From Sipunculus nudus (lineage: Eukaryota > Annelida > Sipuncula > Golfingiida > Sipunculidae): a stretch of 64,000 bases of DNA. Positions 34,206 through 46,702 of this stretch are shown piece by piece. A model generated the notes under the pieces. The model saw nothing but the letters and a program-made list of their open reading frames with translations. It searched no databases and was not told the DNA's origin. Both the position numbers and the translations under genes were made by a program. The stretch lies in assembly GCA_026874595.1 (NCBI GenBank), contig CM049320.1, positions 32,956,214 to 33,020,213 of the forward strand. Reading direction: 5' to 3'. The first letter of the stretch is position 1. Every line of letters starts with the position of its first letter.

Positions 34206-36295
34206 TATGGAGCGAGTTAATTGTATTGTATTTAATGGTTTTAACCTCAGAAACTTATTATTTTCTTGAAAAAAAAATTGGTGCTTGAAAGGGAAAGAGT
34301 TTTGTCATGGAATGGATAAGAGCTTAGAATTTCTGAATTTGTGAAGAGATCTCATATTATAAACAGCAGTTATTAAGTCAAGGGCCCACCATGAATTGGG
34401 CCTATTTTGCCAAAAAGATATTAATCCAACCCTTAATCATTAAGTAGTATTACATTTTATATATCAATAACATGAAAAAAAACAGGAAGTCAACCAAAAT
34501 TTGGTGAAAGTTCCTTTAATTCATACAGTTGTTTTAATAAGAAGTACTTCTCATTTGCATATTAATATCGAGAATTGTTTATTCATTAATTCACATGCCA
34601 TTATGAAAAAAAATGAGCTCTGCTGATAACAATTTAAACTAATAGCTGATATTTGGAGGTGATTATTTCAATTTAATGGTAGGCATACAGGAAGAATAAA
34701 CATTATTACAAACATAATACCTCTGATAATTAATTCCTGTTTGGTATCATAATAATTTGACATAGAACAAAGAAGGTTATGATATTTATTCAGTAATTAA
34801 GTGAGATAATTGAATGAATAACCCAACTGTATTCTGGTGAGTGCATGATATTGATACTCCATTTGTTGATCCATGATAGAGCAGACGGAACTTCCTGATT
34901 GGTTCCCTGTGGGAAATAAGACAAGTAATTGGCTGGGGAGATATAGCCTGGTCTTGCTATTATAATCATCTTGTGTAAGCCTTCAGAGGTTAAAGTGTGA
35001 GGGCTCTCACAAGTACCAGCACGCAAGAAGGTGATGATGACGCCCTTCATTATGACCTGAAGAAGGGTTTGACATTAACACACAACCAACTGGCCAAGGC
35101 TAGTAAATTATTGAGTTGTTGACCTGCCTTTGTATATATTGATAAATGAATTTAAGAGTTTGCATACTTTTTAGACTTTTTAGAATATAATAAATAATTA
35201 TTCAAAGAATAAATTACTTGGAAAATATGAAAAAGTAAGCTGTTTCTTATTAGTTCAAAGGTGCATCTTACAGGTGTTAATTTTACAAATCTGTAATTAA
35301 CCCTTAGACATTTATAGTATTTATGACAAAATTTACATATTGAAACATTTTATTGCATTTGTATTATTATCTGTATTTTATAAGTAACATCTATGTAAGC
35401 CTCAACATTTGTGTTAAATTATAGAAAAAACTATTAATGTGGAAAATAATGTTACTTAAAAAAACAACCTATGAACAAAAGCTATATATATCCCCCAAAA
35501 TTTTAGCCATAATCTCAGTACGAAAATCTGCAAACTGAAATGTTTGCCGACCATTCATGACAGATATTGGACATTGGAAACTCATAGTCTCTTACTTGTC
35601 AGTGCTGCCACAGTTAAATATTGCTGTCAGCTTGTCCCTGGAGCTGGAACAGGATCGCTGAGGCTGCCGTTGAGGCTGCCGCCTCTCTCACCTATCCCAC
35701 CATGCATAGTGCTTTATGGAATTCTCTTCTTGTGTAACAGTACAGAAATTTAAAGGTCATATTATCTCTCCTTGAATTCATTATATGACTGTAGTCAAAC
35801 TCTCATTGTCTGACTTTGAGGAGGAAGAAATAATATTTAACAGGATTGAAATATTTATTTTATTTTTCAGACTCTTATGTCTCTCTTTATATATTTATAT
35901 ATATATATTTTAATGTAATTTGTAAAAATAAATGAGATCAATAGTTTCTTCCTGATTTATTTTATTTATTTAAAAAAAAAATAATGTTTGCATGCAGTTG
36001 TTACATATATATTTATTATTGGTATACATAAAAATACATACAATAGTATTTTTGATTCAGTAAAATTTATCCTGGTTAATTTTTTGAATATTTTCCTAGC
36101 AGTTCTAAGGTCATGTGCACTTCTTCGTTATGGATGTATGGGTTCAGTTTTCATGAACAGTATAGTTATAAAGGTCGATGACCTCTGCAGTATGTGAAAC
36201 TCAGTTATGGATAAAAGCAGGTCCTGTCAGTGTTTGTAATAGAGAGGATCCACTGTATATATACATATTTTTTATATATTTTTAATACATAAAGA
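34206..36295. other. no recognised feature
   Basis: AT-rich sequence without recognised genes or repeats. Confidence 0.4.
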
Positions 36296-36299
36296 AGAT

Positions 36300-36465
36300 G
36301 TATTTTGGTTATCTGACTACACTGAGTCGTATTTTTGAGGTTGTTGTCTAAGCAAGTTCTGATATAAAGAGCAACAAAGAATTAGGACCGCCAAATGGTC
36401 ATCATTATTCTGAAGTGGTCGCTAAACCATGGTGGTCTTTAGGCGGGGTTTAACTGTATTAGAGT
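36300..36465. mobile_element. GTGGTC-type MITE, copy 1
   Basis: Contains TTTTTGAGGTTGTTGTCTAAGC, AGGACCGCCAAATGGTC, GAAGTGGTCGCTAAAC and the end GGCGGGGTTTAACTGTATT. The copy at 42652-42830 has the same order of words (TTTTGAGGTAGTCGTCTAAGCG, GAGTTGGTTGCTAAAC, GGCAAGGTTTAACTAATA). Confidence 0.6.
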
Positions 36466-36900
36466 CTTAGGGACAAATCAAAACAATTAATGCACTGATC
36501 CTCCATCCCCATAGTGGCTGAACAGACTAAATGTGCTGCATATATAGAGGGCAGGAAAGGTTATTATCTGAGAGGAAGAGACTGTCTGACTGACAATCAG
36601 TTAACAGCAGACGGATGATAAACACTGCACGATGATCAATATGCATGGTCTCCACCAGGATATTCCAGGAAGTGATGTTCTGATAGTGCAGGGCTGGCCA
36701 GGGCTGAAAGCATGCATAGTCTGTTACTGTTACTGTCACAGCATGTTAGCTACAGTGCCAGGCCTGATACAGACCTGATAATATATCATTAATGTGTTAG
36801 TGATCACAAAAAATGTCTAACCTACTGGAAGTTTGTTGTGTTATAATTGTAATTATTAAATATGAGGAGTAGGGATACATTCTGATATGAATCATGAATC

Positions 36901-37114
36901 AAATAATAATAATAATAATAATAATAATATTAATAACAATGATTATAATTATAATAAGTTAAATTAAAATTCAACAAGCATAATAATAATAATAATGATA
37001 ATAATAATGACAACAAGAACAACAACAATAATAATAATGACAATAATAATAATGACAACAAGAACAACAACAATAATAATAATGACAATAATAATAATAA
37101 TAATAATAATAATA
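36901..37114. repeat. compound (AAT)n microsatellite
   Basis: AAT trinucleotide runs interrupted twice by GACAACAAGAACAACAAC, so the compound segment itself has been duplicated. Confidence 0.96.
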
Positions 37115-38765
37115 TAATTTTAATGATAAAGTGTTATTAGAACACATACCATCACAATATAATAATTTTAGTCACGTTTTATATATTTTCAGTGATTATT
37201 AGTAATAAATAATTATGTCTGTAAATGGAACAACCTATTCTGTTAATAATACATTAGTTAAATTAAATCCATAATGGAAATCAGTTAAATAATGTATAAA
37301 TTAAGATTGCTTGACAGTTATGTAAACCAGAAATATGTTTAATTTCAAGCATCAACAAATTCATAGCCTGTGTTGAATTATTAGTTTTGAGTTGAGAAAA
37401 CCCTAAAATATATGCATATTGTAATACTACAGACCTGGGTGATTTTCGCCCATCACTTTGTGAAGATGGCCATGATGATCAAGGTCTTGTAGTTGATCAA
37501 GCCCATTTCTTAGGTGGGAACCTAAAAACTGACATAGAATTCCCAGCCTTTGTATTAATTAAGTCAGGTTAATTATTCAGCATATTAAGCTGGTGGTCAT
37601 TGATATTTAAATGTCCATTTATTCAGGTTAAGTGAATGTTTTTAGTCTGGAAGACTCCACATAAGAAGTTTGTAAAGCCAAGTACACTGTTGATATTCTA
37701 TCAGAAACAGTTTATGGTTCCTTTCTGTGATTTAGAATCCCATAGACATCAGCTGACAAAAGTCAAGTGTCACCCACTCTCTTTGATTAAACATGGGGGC
37801 TGTCCATGCTCTCTTGTTACAAGGGTCAACAGCCAATCAGAGGACTCATTTAGGGGTCATCAACCAATCAGGAGCAGTTATCTAGTCAGTGAGATGTACT
37901 TACCCTGACATTCTTGACATGTCACATTTCAGGGTACAGAGAGAGATTTTTGGGGTCACCCGGTGCACTGATTCTTTACTAGGACACAGATGTAAACACA
38001 AGGTCATTGTTTTATGTGACTGCTTTATTCACAGACATGTACAAGCTGCACACAGTTATGTACCTACCCTTGGAGAGGGTATATGTCGGTTCTCCAATAT
38101 TTTTGATGATATATATTTTGTGAGCACACACCACACTAGGTAATAGGACTTCTTAGTGAATTAAGTGGAAAGATGACTGCTTGGAATATATTACCCATAC
38201 ACCATCTTGGATTTTGTGTGTCCAGGTTTGTATTTAAAAAAGTTTTCATTCTCATTTTATGGTGGCTAGTGAAAGCCTTCAGTTATGGTGCCATCTTGAA
38301 CAGGTGTATTCAATTAAATGTAAAGACCAAAGTGCTATTAGTAAAAATTGTAAAATCATATTTGATGACAGTAGAGATAAAAAAATTTACATTGATTTGA
38401 TTATTAAAAAGAGACTTGTGGACTTGAAGTTAACAATCAGATACAGTATTGAACTGGATCAGGGGTATTTGTATAGCCATAATTAAGCTTTAACTGATTA
38501 GACAGGAAGTCATTCTCTTTGTTATTAATTGAAGATCTGGATTTAGGCACAACTGAATCACAACGGGAAACTTGTCTAGACAAATATCCGATCTGGCCCT
38601 TATAATCTTGGTGTTATAATGACAAATATATATTTCTAGATTTTACTATTATGATGATTAAAGAAATTTCAAGAGAAAATACATGACCAATATGTCTTGT
38701 TAAATTTTATCAGTCTTGTGATATACTGTATGATTTTTAAAATAATGATATCATTAGTATATAAT
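37115..38765. other. no recognised feature
   Basis: Several short + strand frames (37636-38486) overlap one another in different phases. None has a recognisable motif. Confidence 0.35.
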
Positions 38766-38769
38766 ATTC

Positions 38770-39440
38770 ACAGTGAAATCCTGCAAACACAACAACCTAA
38801 GGGACCAGCCAAAGCAGCCAAGTTAGTGGGGTGGTCATGTTAGTGGGGTGGTAATGTTAGTGTGGTGGTAATGTTAGTGGGTTGGTCATGTAAGTGGGGT
38901 GGTCAAGTTAGTTGGGTGGTCAAAATAGTGGGGTGGTCATGTTAGTGTGGTGGTAATGTTAGTGTGGTGGTAATGTTAGTGGGGTGGTCATGTTAGTGGG
39001 GTGGTCATGTTAGTGTGGTGGTAATGTTAGCTGGGTGGTCATGTTAGTTGGGTGGTCATGTTAGTGGGGTGGTCATATTAGTGTGGTGGTCATGTTAGTG
39101 GGGTGGTCAAGTTAGTGAGGTGGTCATGTTAGTGGGGTGGTCAAGTTAGTGGGGTGGTCATGTTAGTGGGGTGGTCAAGTTATTTTGTGGTCAAAATAGT
39201 TTGTTGGTCATGTTAGTCGGGTGGTCAAGTTAGTGGGGTGGTCAAAATAGTGGGGTGGTCAAATAGTGGGATGGTCATGTTAGTGGGGTGGTCAAGTTAG
39301 TGGGGTGTTCATGTTAGTGGGGTGGTCATGTTAGTGGGGTGGTCATGTTAGTGGGGTGGTCATGTCAGTGGGAGGTTCGGGACCAAAAAAGTGGTCATCT
39401 TAGGGGGGTGGTCTTCATAGTGAGGTGGTCATCAGATGAG
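38770..39440 (+). repeat. 17-bp minisatellite expanded inside a GTGGTC-type MITE
   Basis: About 35 units of GTTAGTGGGGTGGTCAT and variants, from about 38818 to 39430. The left flank (CAGTGAAATCCTGC, CCTAAGGGACCAGCCAAAG) and right flank (GGGACCAAAAAAGTGGTCAT, GAGGTGGTCAT) match the conserved words of the MITEs at 36300, 42652, 60615 and 63285. The array therefore probably grew from the MITE's own GTGGTC motif. Confidence 0.88.
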
Positions 39441-40007
39441 AGAATTCACTGAATATGATCTAAATCTACTCCCTTTATATAATGGAGGGTGTCTCTGATA
39501 TCATTTTTCAGTGATAGTTGCCCTGAGACAGCAGTTGCCACAGAGGTGTTGGAGTGTGCATAGTGTGATGGAGATATTTAATGGTTTATATTTATCTGTC
39601 TCGAACATTATTAGTCAGACCTTGTGTAATTTAGCATGATATGAAGAAAAGCAGTAAATGATCTGTCTCTACATGGCCGACTGATCATCATTTATTACTG
39701 AACAAAGCTGTCCATGAGAAATAAAAAATAATATATATGAAACATTTAGAGCACACATATTTCTGCTGGTGCATGATGTTTATTCTGACAGAAAGATAGA
39801 TAATTTAGATGGAAGGAATAATTGATTATAGTGCCAGATGCTTCACTAGATGGCAGTCCCAGAAGTAGTTCCTTGCCAGGGACAGTTGTACAAAATATAA
39901 TTCTGCATTCACTACTAGATTTGTGATTTTGACCACTTGTTTATAGATCAGGAATTATTTTACTAATTAATATCAAAGGAAGTTTGAAATGGTATTTTGA
40001 TCAATAG
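39441..40007. other. no recognised feature
   Basis: No gene or repeat is recognised. Confidence 0.4.
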
Positions 40008-40236
40008 ATAATATATAGATAAAGATGTGGAAACCTTAATTATGTTAACGTTACCTGATTGGACAGAATATTTAGGGTTATTCCAAGCTTTGTTCATAGA
40101 TTTTTTTACTGTTCTTATAATATAATATATAGATAAAGTTGTGGAGACCTTAATTATGTTAACATTGCCTGATTGGATAGAATATTTAGGGTTATTCCCA
40201 ACCTGGTTCATAGAATATCATAGTGTTCTTATAATA
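40008..40236. repeat. two-copy 114-bp tandem duplication
   Basis: ATAATATATAGATAAAG starts at 40008 and 40122. Conserved blocks include CCTTAATTATGTTAAC and GAATATTTAGGGTTATTCC. The copies differ at about a dozen positions. Confidence 0.94.
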
Positions 40237-41770
40237 TTGTTTATATCTTAATCCCTATTTTACAAACAGTGCCACCTTCCGCCACCTCAACCTACATTAA
40301 GAATTACTTTTTTAAATGCAACCTTGGTTTTTATAAAAATAAAGTTGCTTGCTTTATATGTTATATTGAAAGTACAAGATATCATTTTAAATAGTAGACT
40401 ATTATGCAGATAAGCCAGGTTGCATACTGAGGTGGTGTCTGCCTTTCAGAATTTCCCGCTATCAGATGGATATGTTAAGAGAAAAAGCTAATGATTATTG
40501 TTAAACAATTTGTACATACATGAATAAAGTTTTATTATATTACAGGCATGCTACCTTACTGGGCAACCATTGGTAAAATATACTTTAATATGCCCTTTTT
40601 TCACGTCTTTGTACTTAATATTATTAGTAACTGAGTGACAGAACATATATAATAATAGTATTAAAACCTGGCATGCAGCATGTACAATCATCAGACAAAA
40701 GGTGAATGATAAAAAAGTGTTCAGACTTGTGTAGGACATGCTTTGTATGAAAAAGAATGGGAAATTCAGGTATGCAGACTTGTCATAAAATTGCTGTAAA
40801 ATAAGTAAAATGAGACGAGCATTTAACAGCATTCAGGATAATTTAACATAAAAGGCTTTTTTATATCCTAACCGCGAATAGCTAGGCGACTGATCTTCAG
40901 ATGTAAGGTCATGTGCATGATGAACATTTGGATGTATCTAAAAAAGCATAAGGCCAAAAAAATTAAAGATATGGTTGTCATGCACTGCCCGTGTCAATTT
41001 TAACCCTCTGCATCAAAAATTTTTATTTTGATTTTCATCTTTCAAGAAGATAAAATAATACAATTGTGATACGTTTTCCTTTGTTATGTAGTGCTTTTAC
41101 CTGTTAAGAAAAAAAACAATTATGTTATTATCATGCTTTTCCCTGAACATATGACATTTGTATCGAAGCATACAAAGAAAGGTAATAAAAAAACTGCCCA
41201 CACTGATTTCTGAAAAAGTGCCTGAGAACCATACCTTTTTTTTTTGGCCTAATGTGAATTTTTTTTATATGTATATGTATATTGGCAGTGAATATAGGTC
41301 AGCTATATTCATGTTATACCATAGAAAAAAGTATAAATTCCAAAAAGCAAGTAGCAGATAATGCTGGTAGTTTAATTCTGTAGAAGCCAGGCCAGGTTCT
41401 AAAATGTGACCATCACTAGTGCAGCAAGCTAGGAGCCAGCCAAGTGCCCATCAGGGAATACTGGTATGCTGTGTTTACATGTACATGTATGCGGGATTAT
41501 TGTGCACCTAGTAACTCTACAAACCACAGGCGGTGTGGCGGAAAAGTGTTAGATCAGTATCTGGTTGAGTGACTGTACAAAGGGGATAATTACGACAGAA
41601 TCTGGAAGGTCATAACTCGTTAATAAGGATGTAACCTCTGAAGGCCCTCTATTGTAACAGACACTTGATTGCGAATACAGTATCCATTGTCAGATGATGC
41701 TGTATCCGTGGGAGTTACTGAGTAACTGTAGTGTGACAGTCTACTTAGGATAACTACTAGTTATTTTGAG
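40237..41770. other. no recognised feature
   Basis: AT-rich sequence. No exon or repeat is recognised. Confidence 0.4.
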
Positions 41771-41826
41771 ATGGGATTGCTCATGGCATCCACGGGATAT
41801 ATTGTGTCATTTATGGTGTTTCTTTG
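41771..41826 (+). CDS. candidate short exon with start codon (speculative)
   Basis: ATG at 41771 opens 18 codons plus two bases encoding MGLLMASTGYIVSFMVFL, followed directly by the consensus donor GTAAGT at 41827. The peptide is hydrophobic and could be a signal anchor. There is no independent support. If spliced to the acceptor at 44668 the frame would hit a stop at once, so this would have to be a 5' UTR exon of that gene or a separate gene. It could equally be chance. Confidence 0.15.
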
Positions 41827-42651
41827 GTAAGTTTTATGACCTGTTTTATGACCACTGCAAATGTGGTAAAATCCATATTGCAACGTTTTTCAAGGCTGGC
41901 TAGGATTTGCTTGTCACATCAGGAACTAAGTGAAAAAGTAAGCAAATTTGGTAATGGAGAAAATGGCAGTCTGTGAGACGGAAAGTCGTAAAATATTGTA
42001 ATCAGGTAATGGGAGTAGCGTAGACATAGAACAAGCTTTTTGTGTTAGGCCTGCTAACGTAAAATTGGCCGGTCTCCTGTTTAGCAAAGTATAAGATTTA
42101 CACATACATGTTTTTTCAATGTGGTGACTTTTTGCTATTTATTGAAGTGCTTCTATTTTCATCCTCTTTCACTGAAGATGCTGTCAACACATGACATTTT
42201 GGTGATTACAATCTCATAGAAAGATAGGAAAAAATAAATGAACAGTTTAACTTTCTTATAACTGTTCCTGCTTGTATATTTATGCAGAGAATTACAAGAC
42301 ATGATGATCATATTATATAATTTAGGAATAAAACAAAGTAAATTTAATTTTTAATAGAAAACATAAAATGACTATTTTTAAGTACCATTGCCAAGGAGGT
42401 TATGTTTTTACTTGTGTCTGTCTTTGTAGAGGTAAGGGCTTTGTGGAGGTGTACAATTTTATGCCATTCTAATTAAAAATTTATTTTTGGTGTGTATGAA
42501 CATGAGATATTCCATGGCTGATGTTATTTAACCGTACATTTAATAATGAAAACATTCTGGACATGTGGTATATTTGTCATTTATATAAGTATAGACATAG
42601 TAACAAGCTGCTGCAAGTTGTTCCCTTTGTATATTATTTTCAGATTAATAA
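41827..42651. other. no recognised feature
   Basis: No gene or repeat is recognised. Confidence 0.4.
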
Positions 42652-42830
42652 TACAGTAAACCTCAACCTTACGACCGTTGGACTTTGATAAAGTGGCTGC
42701 AATTTTGAGGTAGTCGTCTAAGCGAGGTTAGATATGAGGAGCAAAAACAAATCAGGACCATAAACAATTATTGTTATTTTGAGTTGGTTGCTAAACAGAT
42801 CAGATACACTTTAGGCAAGGTTTAACTAAT
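42652..42830. mobile_element. GTGGTC-type MITE, copy 2
   Basis: Left end ACAGTAAACCTCAACC and right end AAGGTTTAACTAATA are imperfect inverted repeats. The interior words TTTTGAGGTAGTCGTCTAAGCG and ATCAGGACCATAAAC match the copy at 36300. There is no coding frame. Confidence 0.65.
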
Positions 42831-44399
42831 ACAGATTTATTTATGTAATATATTTTAAGCTTTCTGCAAAATATATAAGGACCTATGTGAGAAACGTAGC
42901 AGTGTTCTTTTGTTTCATTCCATGCGAGTCTTGAATGAGTAAGTTTTACAAATTAAGGCTGTCTGAACAAATTTTGTTCTGCAAACATTCTTCAAACTTC
43001 TTCATTTATAAAAACAGGTTTTCCATTAGTTTCTTTGAAGAAACTGGAAATCATTAATTTCCCTTTCTGTTGTTGTATTTAATTGAAATCAAGAGATTCT
43101 GGAAAGAAACTAATGTTCAAACAGGATATTTCTGTCCATCCTTCTTGGGTGGTTCTTGGTTTGTTTTGCTTCAGTTTTAATGAGTAAATCTAGGTGACAG
43201 CATCAAGGGGTCTCTGTGTAAAGTAGTACATAATGACAATCATGTTTTATTCTGTCATTGTTTTTTTTTTTCGCAGCTTCTAGGACCATCCTGTTTGGTG
43301 TAAGTGCTTGATTGTGTTCATTTCATTCATTGTATCACATTTTTGTGGAAACACCCTTCCCTGGTTTATCCTACTGCTTGCCGAGGAGCTGATTAGTTCG
43401 CTTTGAATTATATATTACACTTTGTGTATACGAAGGATAGGCGTTTTACCAAGGTTGGCAGACAGCAGTCCCTGAGCTGTGCTTGAGGCTTCTCCAGCAG
43501 GAACCAGATCAATTTGCAGTGTTGTAGGAAACTGTAAGGCTTGTATTCAGGAGATGAAGGCTTATACCACCTGTAAGACTAGCATCTTGTTGTGCACGCG
43601 GTAATCTATGATGTGCCTGTTGTGATGTCTGCCTCATACATGAATCACACGAATGGCAAAGGATATACAAAACTCAGATCTGCTGGTTATACTTCCTTTT
43701 ACCTCAAAGTTCCCCAAGAATGGATAGAATTTTTATTATTTGCTAGGATGTCTTTGTATTTCAAAATCTACGCAAGTGATAAAATATTAAAAGACTTGGG
43801 TCACAGGTATCTTAGGTCATACATATGCATCAAAGTTGACTAAAACAAGAGGTTTAAGTGTATATGAGTGATATACAAGGCAAAAGTTGAAGAGAAAGAT
43901 TAGCCAAATTTTAGCAATTGATGTGAGTCATAAACAAGAAAAATAGTAAGACTAAATAAGCCATTGAAGGTTATGTGAGGGATATAAAAAAAGGCAGTTA
44001 GAGGACCAAAGACTTAGGACAAATCAGATTGTGAGACTTGTATGAAAAATGATGCAGAAATATAAAAAATTAGCCAGCATGAGTGCTTTATAATGAGTAA
44101 AAGTTAGATTTTAAGTCTGTATGGCTGATATTCAAACGAAAATGTCAAGGATCATAATAAATCAGATTAAAAACCAGTATATATGAGTTATGTACAATAA
44201 GAGTGGTAGACATGAAAAAAATTAAAGGCTGTATATAAGTGGCATGCAGCAGAAAGTTATGCAAGTAAACGCTGTCCATCAGACAGAAGGCTATATATGT
44301 GATGTATAATAGGAAAGCTTATGGTCATAACATGTCAGATTGATGTCTTTATGGGTGATGTACAGGTTACTGAGGAGGGTTGGATTAAGATTTGGCAGA
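42831..44399. other. no recognised feature; one microexon-like segment
   Basis: At 43277-43299 a 23-base segment lies between a strong T-rich CGCAG acceptor and a GTAAGT donor. It is recorded as a hunt item only. No other gene or repeat is recognised. Confidence 0.35.
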
Positions 44400-44671
44400 G
44401 TTCACATGACTAACTTAGCAAGTGGAGTTGATGGTCGCTGAAGACAGCTCAGTCAGGTGTCGCAGGCTAGGATAACAGTCGACTGAACAGCCAGATGGAT
44501 GCTGAAGCACCAGGCGAAACTCCTCTGACTGCCAAATCAATCCTGATGACTGCTTCAGTGCTGTTCTGCAGACTGAGATAGACCATTCAGCACTGGTAAA
44601 GTGGGCAGAACAGTCAAGCCCTGACACTGTTACCAGCCACTTTTTCTCTTCTTTTCTTGCTGTCTCAGACA
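44400..44671 (+). promoter_or_regulatory. putative 5' UTR / upstream intron end of the 44672 gene
   Basis: This stretch is visibly richer in G and C than its surroundings. It ends in a polypyrimidine tract (about 44640-44664) followed by CTCAG at 44664-44668, a good splice acceptor three bases before the ATG. It may be 5' untranslated exon, the end of a 5' intron, or both. A 103-codon minus-strand frame (44415-44726) overlaps the start exon and is taken as a shadow. I see no convincing TATA box. Confidence 0.35.
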
Positions 44672-44784
44672 ATGGAGTCCTCGGCTGTTCTTCTTGCTTT
44701 CTTGCTGTTCCCTTCCGCAACAGCATTGAACTTTACTCAGCAAGAAAAACTTGAACAGCAAGATCCAAGGATAGCCAGATGTCA
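44672..44784 (+). CDS. first coding exon of a secreted protein (partial gene)
   Basis: The ATG at 44672 sits in the strong context ACAATGG (A at -3, G at +4). The first 18 residues, MESSAVLLAFLLFPSATA, form a classic signal peptide: short polar start, hydrophobic core of about 12 residues, and an A-x-A motif before a likely cleavage ahead of LNFTQ. The mature part seen here is short, charged and glutamine-rich (QQEKLEQQDPRIARC) and contains an N-x-T glycosylation motif. The exon ends after 37 codons plus two bases at the donor GTGAGT (44785-44790). In the unspliced frame a stop follows one codon later. The next exon was not found, so the gene probably runs beyond a long first intron. A cysteine after R-x-x-R resembles the mature N terminus of anosmin-type proteins, but this is only a weak hint. 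Confidence 0.6.
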
Positions 44785-45920
44785 GTGAGTAATTTTTTTT
44801 CCAGCCAAGGAGTCAGGGATGATTCTTGATCATTGTTACCATTTCATTAATAATTATCTAAGTACATTGAAGTTTATGCATGTGTATCTGTGTATACAGT
44901 AGTTATAAAATAGTGTTTTAGGACTATAAGCAAGAGAAGTTAGGGGGTGAGATATTTTCCTCAATATTAGTCAGGGATCACAGAAATATTTTCAGTTTAC
45001 TCTGATTAACCAGGATGTTTAGTATGTAATTTGAGTATATGTACATCTTTGACAAAATAATTTGCTTTAGCAAAGAAGTCACTGAGAAGAACTTTTTCGA
45101 CACATCAGTTAGGGAATACTGCTTGGAATTACTAACAATTCCCTAAAACATATTGGAGTCAACAAAGTTTTGATTTTGCACAAAAGAATAAAAACAGTTC
45201 CAATAATACGGTCAGGCTATATTGAAGGCAGAGCAAGTCACTGATTTTTTATATGTAGAACGATAGTGAAAATGTCTATAGAATTTTAATTGATTCTTAT
45301 GAAGGCAAGAAAAGCTGTTTGATATTTTTTGTGCTTAATTTGCTTGCTCATGGATCAGCTCTTGGAATTATTGTCAGCAAAGTCTCAGGGGGAACTTGAA
45401 TAGAAGTAGAAAACTAGTTATCAGATGGCCTGCATACCAGTGCAGGAAATAAGTCGATGCTGTCTTTTATGTTTTTTTTTTAAATTTTAAGCAACATGGA
45501 AAATTCTTTTCTTCTAGGTACCCTTGGAACGTTTCCTCATCCAGGCTGTCTGGTATATGAATGCTTTGTTCTGGATGCAAGTACATCATAGAAATTGGCA
45601 ATCTTGTTTCAGCTTAAGATTAAAGTACACCCTGGTGAAGAAATATTTATTCTTCTCAGTCTTTTGCATTGACTGTTTAATCAGGGGTGTGATTAGGTAT
45701 ATCTTTGGACCACATGATATTGAATATATGTATCTTTTGTACACTTTTAAGATGCTAAGAATGTAAATCCAATAAATTTTGGGGCTTTAAATGGTATTGA
45801 TTCATCTTGAATCAAGGCACAATTCTGTACTTTTCATGTTCATAAATATACAAAAGATTAAAACAGAGTTTATAACCATCCTGGAAATCAAGGAAACTTT
45901 GGAAACTAAGATTCCCTTTT
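44785..45920. other. probable intronic sequence, no recognised feature
   Basis: AT-rich sequence. A possible acceptor (TTTTCTTCTAG ending at 45517) precedes a segment that joins in frame for 13 codons and then meets a stop, so it is not a convincing second exon. Confidence 0.35.
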
Positions 45921-46502
45921 AAGCTCAGCTGACTACCTAAGAGTCATCTGAGCTATAGTGATCACTCTGTTGTCCGGCTGTCCATTAAAAGGGCACAAAT
46001 TATAACGAACTGCTGGACCCGGAACCTTCTGATTAAGATCCAGAGAGGTCCATAAAAAATCCCTGACAGGGTATAAATCTTAACTTTTGGATCTATAAAT
46101 ATCCCTTACCATATATTTCGTAATTTAAAGGGAGTAAGCTAGGTCATTGTAATGTCTCTTTTGACATCCAAAATAAGGGCACTGTGACCTATGCTATGTG
46201 AAACAACATGGTTTGAATACCCTTCAAGTCAGATTGACACATATCATAGTGATTTGACATATCAACTTCTGACTTTGCATTTAGGGTTTTCCCCGTTAAT
46301 ATCTCAGAAACCTTAAATAAGGTCAGTGTTACCTATTTTCTAAGGACTATAAAAAAACATGATTTTGCACACTCTGGAAGTCATTCCATCCATTGTTCAA
46401 GGTTATGTAACAAATATTTTTCACTAGATTGTAACATCAATAGTTGATAGAATTTCTCAGTGGCAGAGTTCAGCTGAGCATCATGACCCCTTGTTTACTT
46501 GT
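45921..46502 (+). mobile_element. Helentron-like element family A, copy 2 (short)
   Basis: It shares the 5' end AAGCTCAGCTGACT, then GTCATCTGAGCTATAGTGATC and GGGCACAAAT with copy 1. It ends in AGTTCAGCTGAGCATCATGACC, a decayed hairpin and CTTGT|T. It is 0.58 kb, much shorter than copy 1 because it lacks the tandem 340-bp array. Confidence 0.7.
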
Positions 46503-46702
46503 TACTTTTAGGGAAAATTCAGAGGATTTGAGGAAAATCCCTCATATCAGGGAAAAGTCAGGAAGTTGGATCAGACCAAAATACAAAATGACCAGTTGGT
46601 ACAAGTGTCTCTTGACCAATGGCTTATCCACAGGATGTTCTGTGATTGATTTATAATGTGAAATCACAGAAAAAGGGGAAAAGAATTTTCAGAATTTGTT
46701 AG

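Noticed and set aside
44415-44726. 103-codon minus-strand frame
   Set aside because: It overlaps antisense the better-supported signal-peptide exon and its splice acceptor, and no domain is recognised.
45518-45560. Possible second exon after a TTTTCTTCTAG acceptor
   Set aside because: Joined in phase it runs 13 codons into a stop and has no strong donor before it.
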